Shown here piece after piece: positions 5,013-5,271 of a stretch of DNA of 5,271 bases (the stretch's first letter is position 1; every line of letters starts with the position of its first letter). The stretch is from assembly GCA_007125475.1 (NCBI GenBank), contig SLDB01000130.1:1-5271 (forward strand). The letters run 5' to 3'. The stretch comes from Nitriliruptoraceae bacterium (GTDB lineage Bacteria > Actinomycetota > Nitriliruptoria > Nitriliruptorales > Nitriliruptoraceae). The position numbers and the translations under genes were made by a program. The notes under the pieces are model-generated. The model saw only the letters and a program-made list of their open reading frames with translations, made no database searches and was not told where the DNA came from.

Positions 5013-5271
5013 TGAGGGCTGGTACGGGGGGCCCTGACCCGATCCCCGTCCCGGTGCGGGCACATCCAGGCGGTCGTGGCCGGGGCCTGCCTCGCCGCTG
5101 TGCAGCTCGCCTGCACGTCCGGATCCAGCCGTGGCTCCGTCTCGATGACCGAGGCGACGGCCATCGACGCCTCGCGGCGATCACGAAGGCGGGGCACATC
5201 GTTGCGGGCCAGGGCGTGCGCACGTCGTGACGGGGCCTACCTCACGACCGTGAGCCCGGCATCGGCGGTGG
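5013..5271. other. Downstream region without a confident gene
   Basis: No frame here has a start with a ribosome binding site. A weak hairpin, ACGGGG (5024-5029) with CCCCGT (5044-5049) around a 14-base loop, follows the serine hydrolase and might contribute to termination. A plus frame from 5061 reads HIQAVVAGACLAAVQLAC then TSGSSRG, which resembles a lipoprotein signal with a lipobox, but its only near start is a GTG at 5076 without a charged N-terminal region. On the minus strand, the frame entering at the right edge reads TADAGLTVVR and stops at TAG (5239-5237), so it could be the tail of a convergent gene outside the window. Confidence 0.35.

Overview
The window is GC-rich (roughly 70% by eye) with dense shadow ORFs on both strands, which fits an actinobacterial chromosome. 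Two features narrow this. One is an HNH protein of the DUF222/13E12 type, which is common and often multicopy in Actinomycetota. The other is an S-layer-homology (SLH) protein whose repeats carry an R-G-Q/H-M/L-A-T signature, a form I associate with deep-branching lineages such as Nitriliruptoria, Egibacter/Euzebya-like groups and Acidimicrobiia. That placement rests on remembered family style, not on a search.

Layout, left to right. (1) 1-534, plus strand: the C-terminal part of an HNH/DUF222 protein, cut by the window edge. (2) 535-1076: a long gap with no convincing gene, ending in a 17-bp-period direct repeat just before the next ribosome binding site. (3) 1077-1805, plus: a 242-residue secreted protein made of a signal peptide, a short acidic linker with two cysteines, and three SLH repeats. 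(4) 1806-2083: a convergent gap with a long hairpin behind the SLH gene and a shorter one behind the minus-strand gene. (5) 2084-2383, minus: a 99-residue secreted protein with two cysteines that I do not recognise. (6) 2384-2680: a divergent promoter region with three clear dyads. (7) 2681-3568, plus: an alpha/beta-fold hydrolase in which valine stands where the catalytic histidine is expected. (8) 3569-3752: a gap holding a 12-bp tandem repeat array. (9) 3753-5012, plus: a serine beta-lactamase-like hydrolase/esterase (PF00144, family VIII esterase style). (10) 5013-5271: no confident gene.

The genes do not form one obvious pathway. The SLH protein and the small cysteine-pair protein are both predicted to be exported and are transcribed toward each other. 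The two hydrolases are both cytoplasmic-looking serine-nucleophile folds on the same strand, but 184 bp separates them, so close co-transcription is not shown. I see no CRISPR array, tRNA, rRNA, insertion sequence, phage gene or defence operon. The most unusual points are the lost catalytic His in an otherwise intact alpha/beta hydrolase, the dyad-rich divergent promoter, the 12-bp repeat array, and the SLH protein that has no cargo domain.
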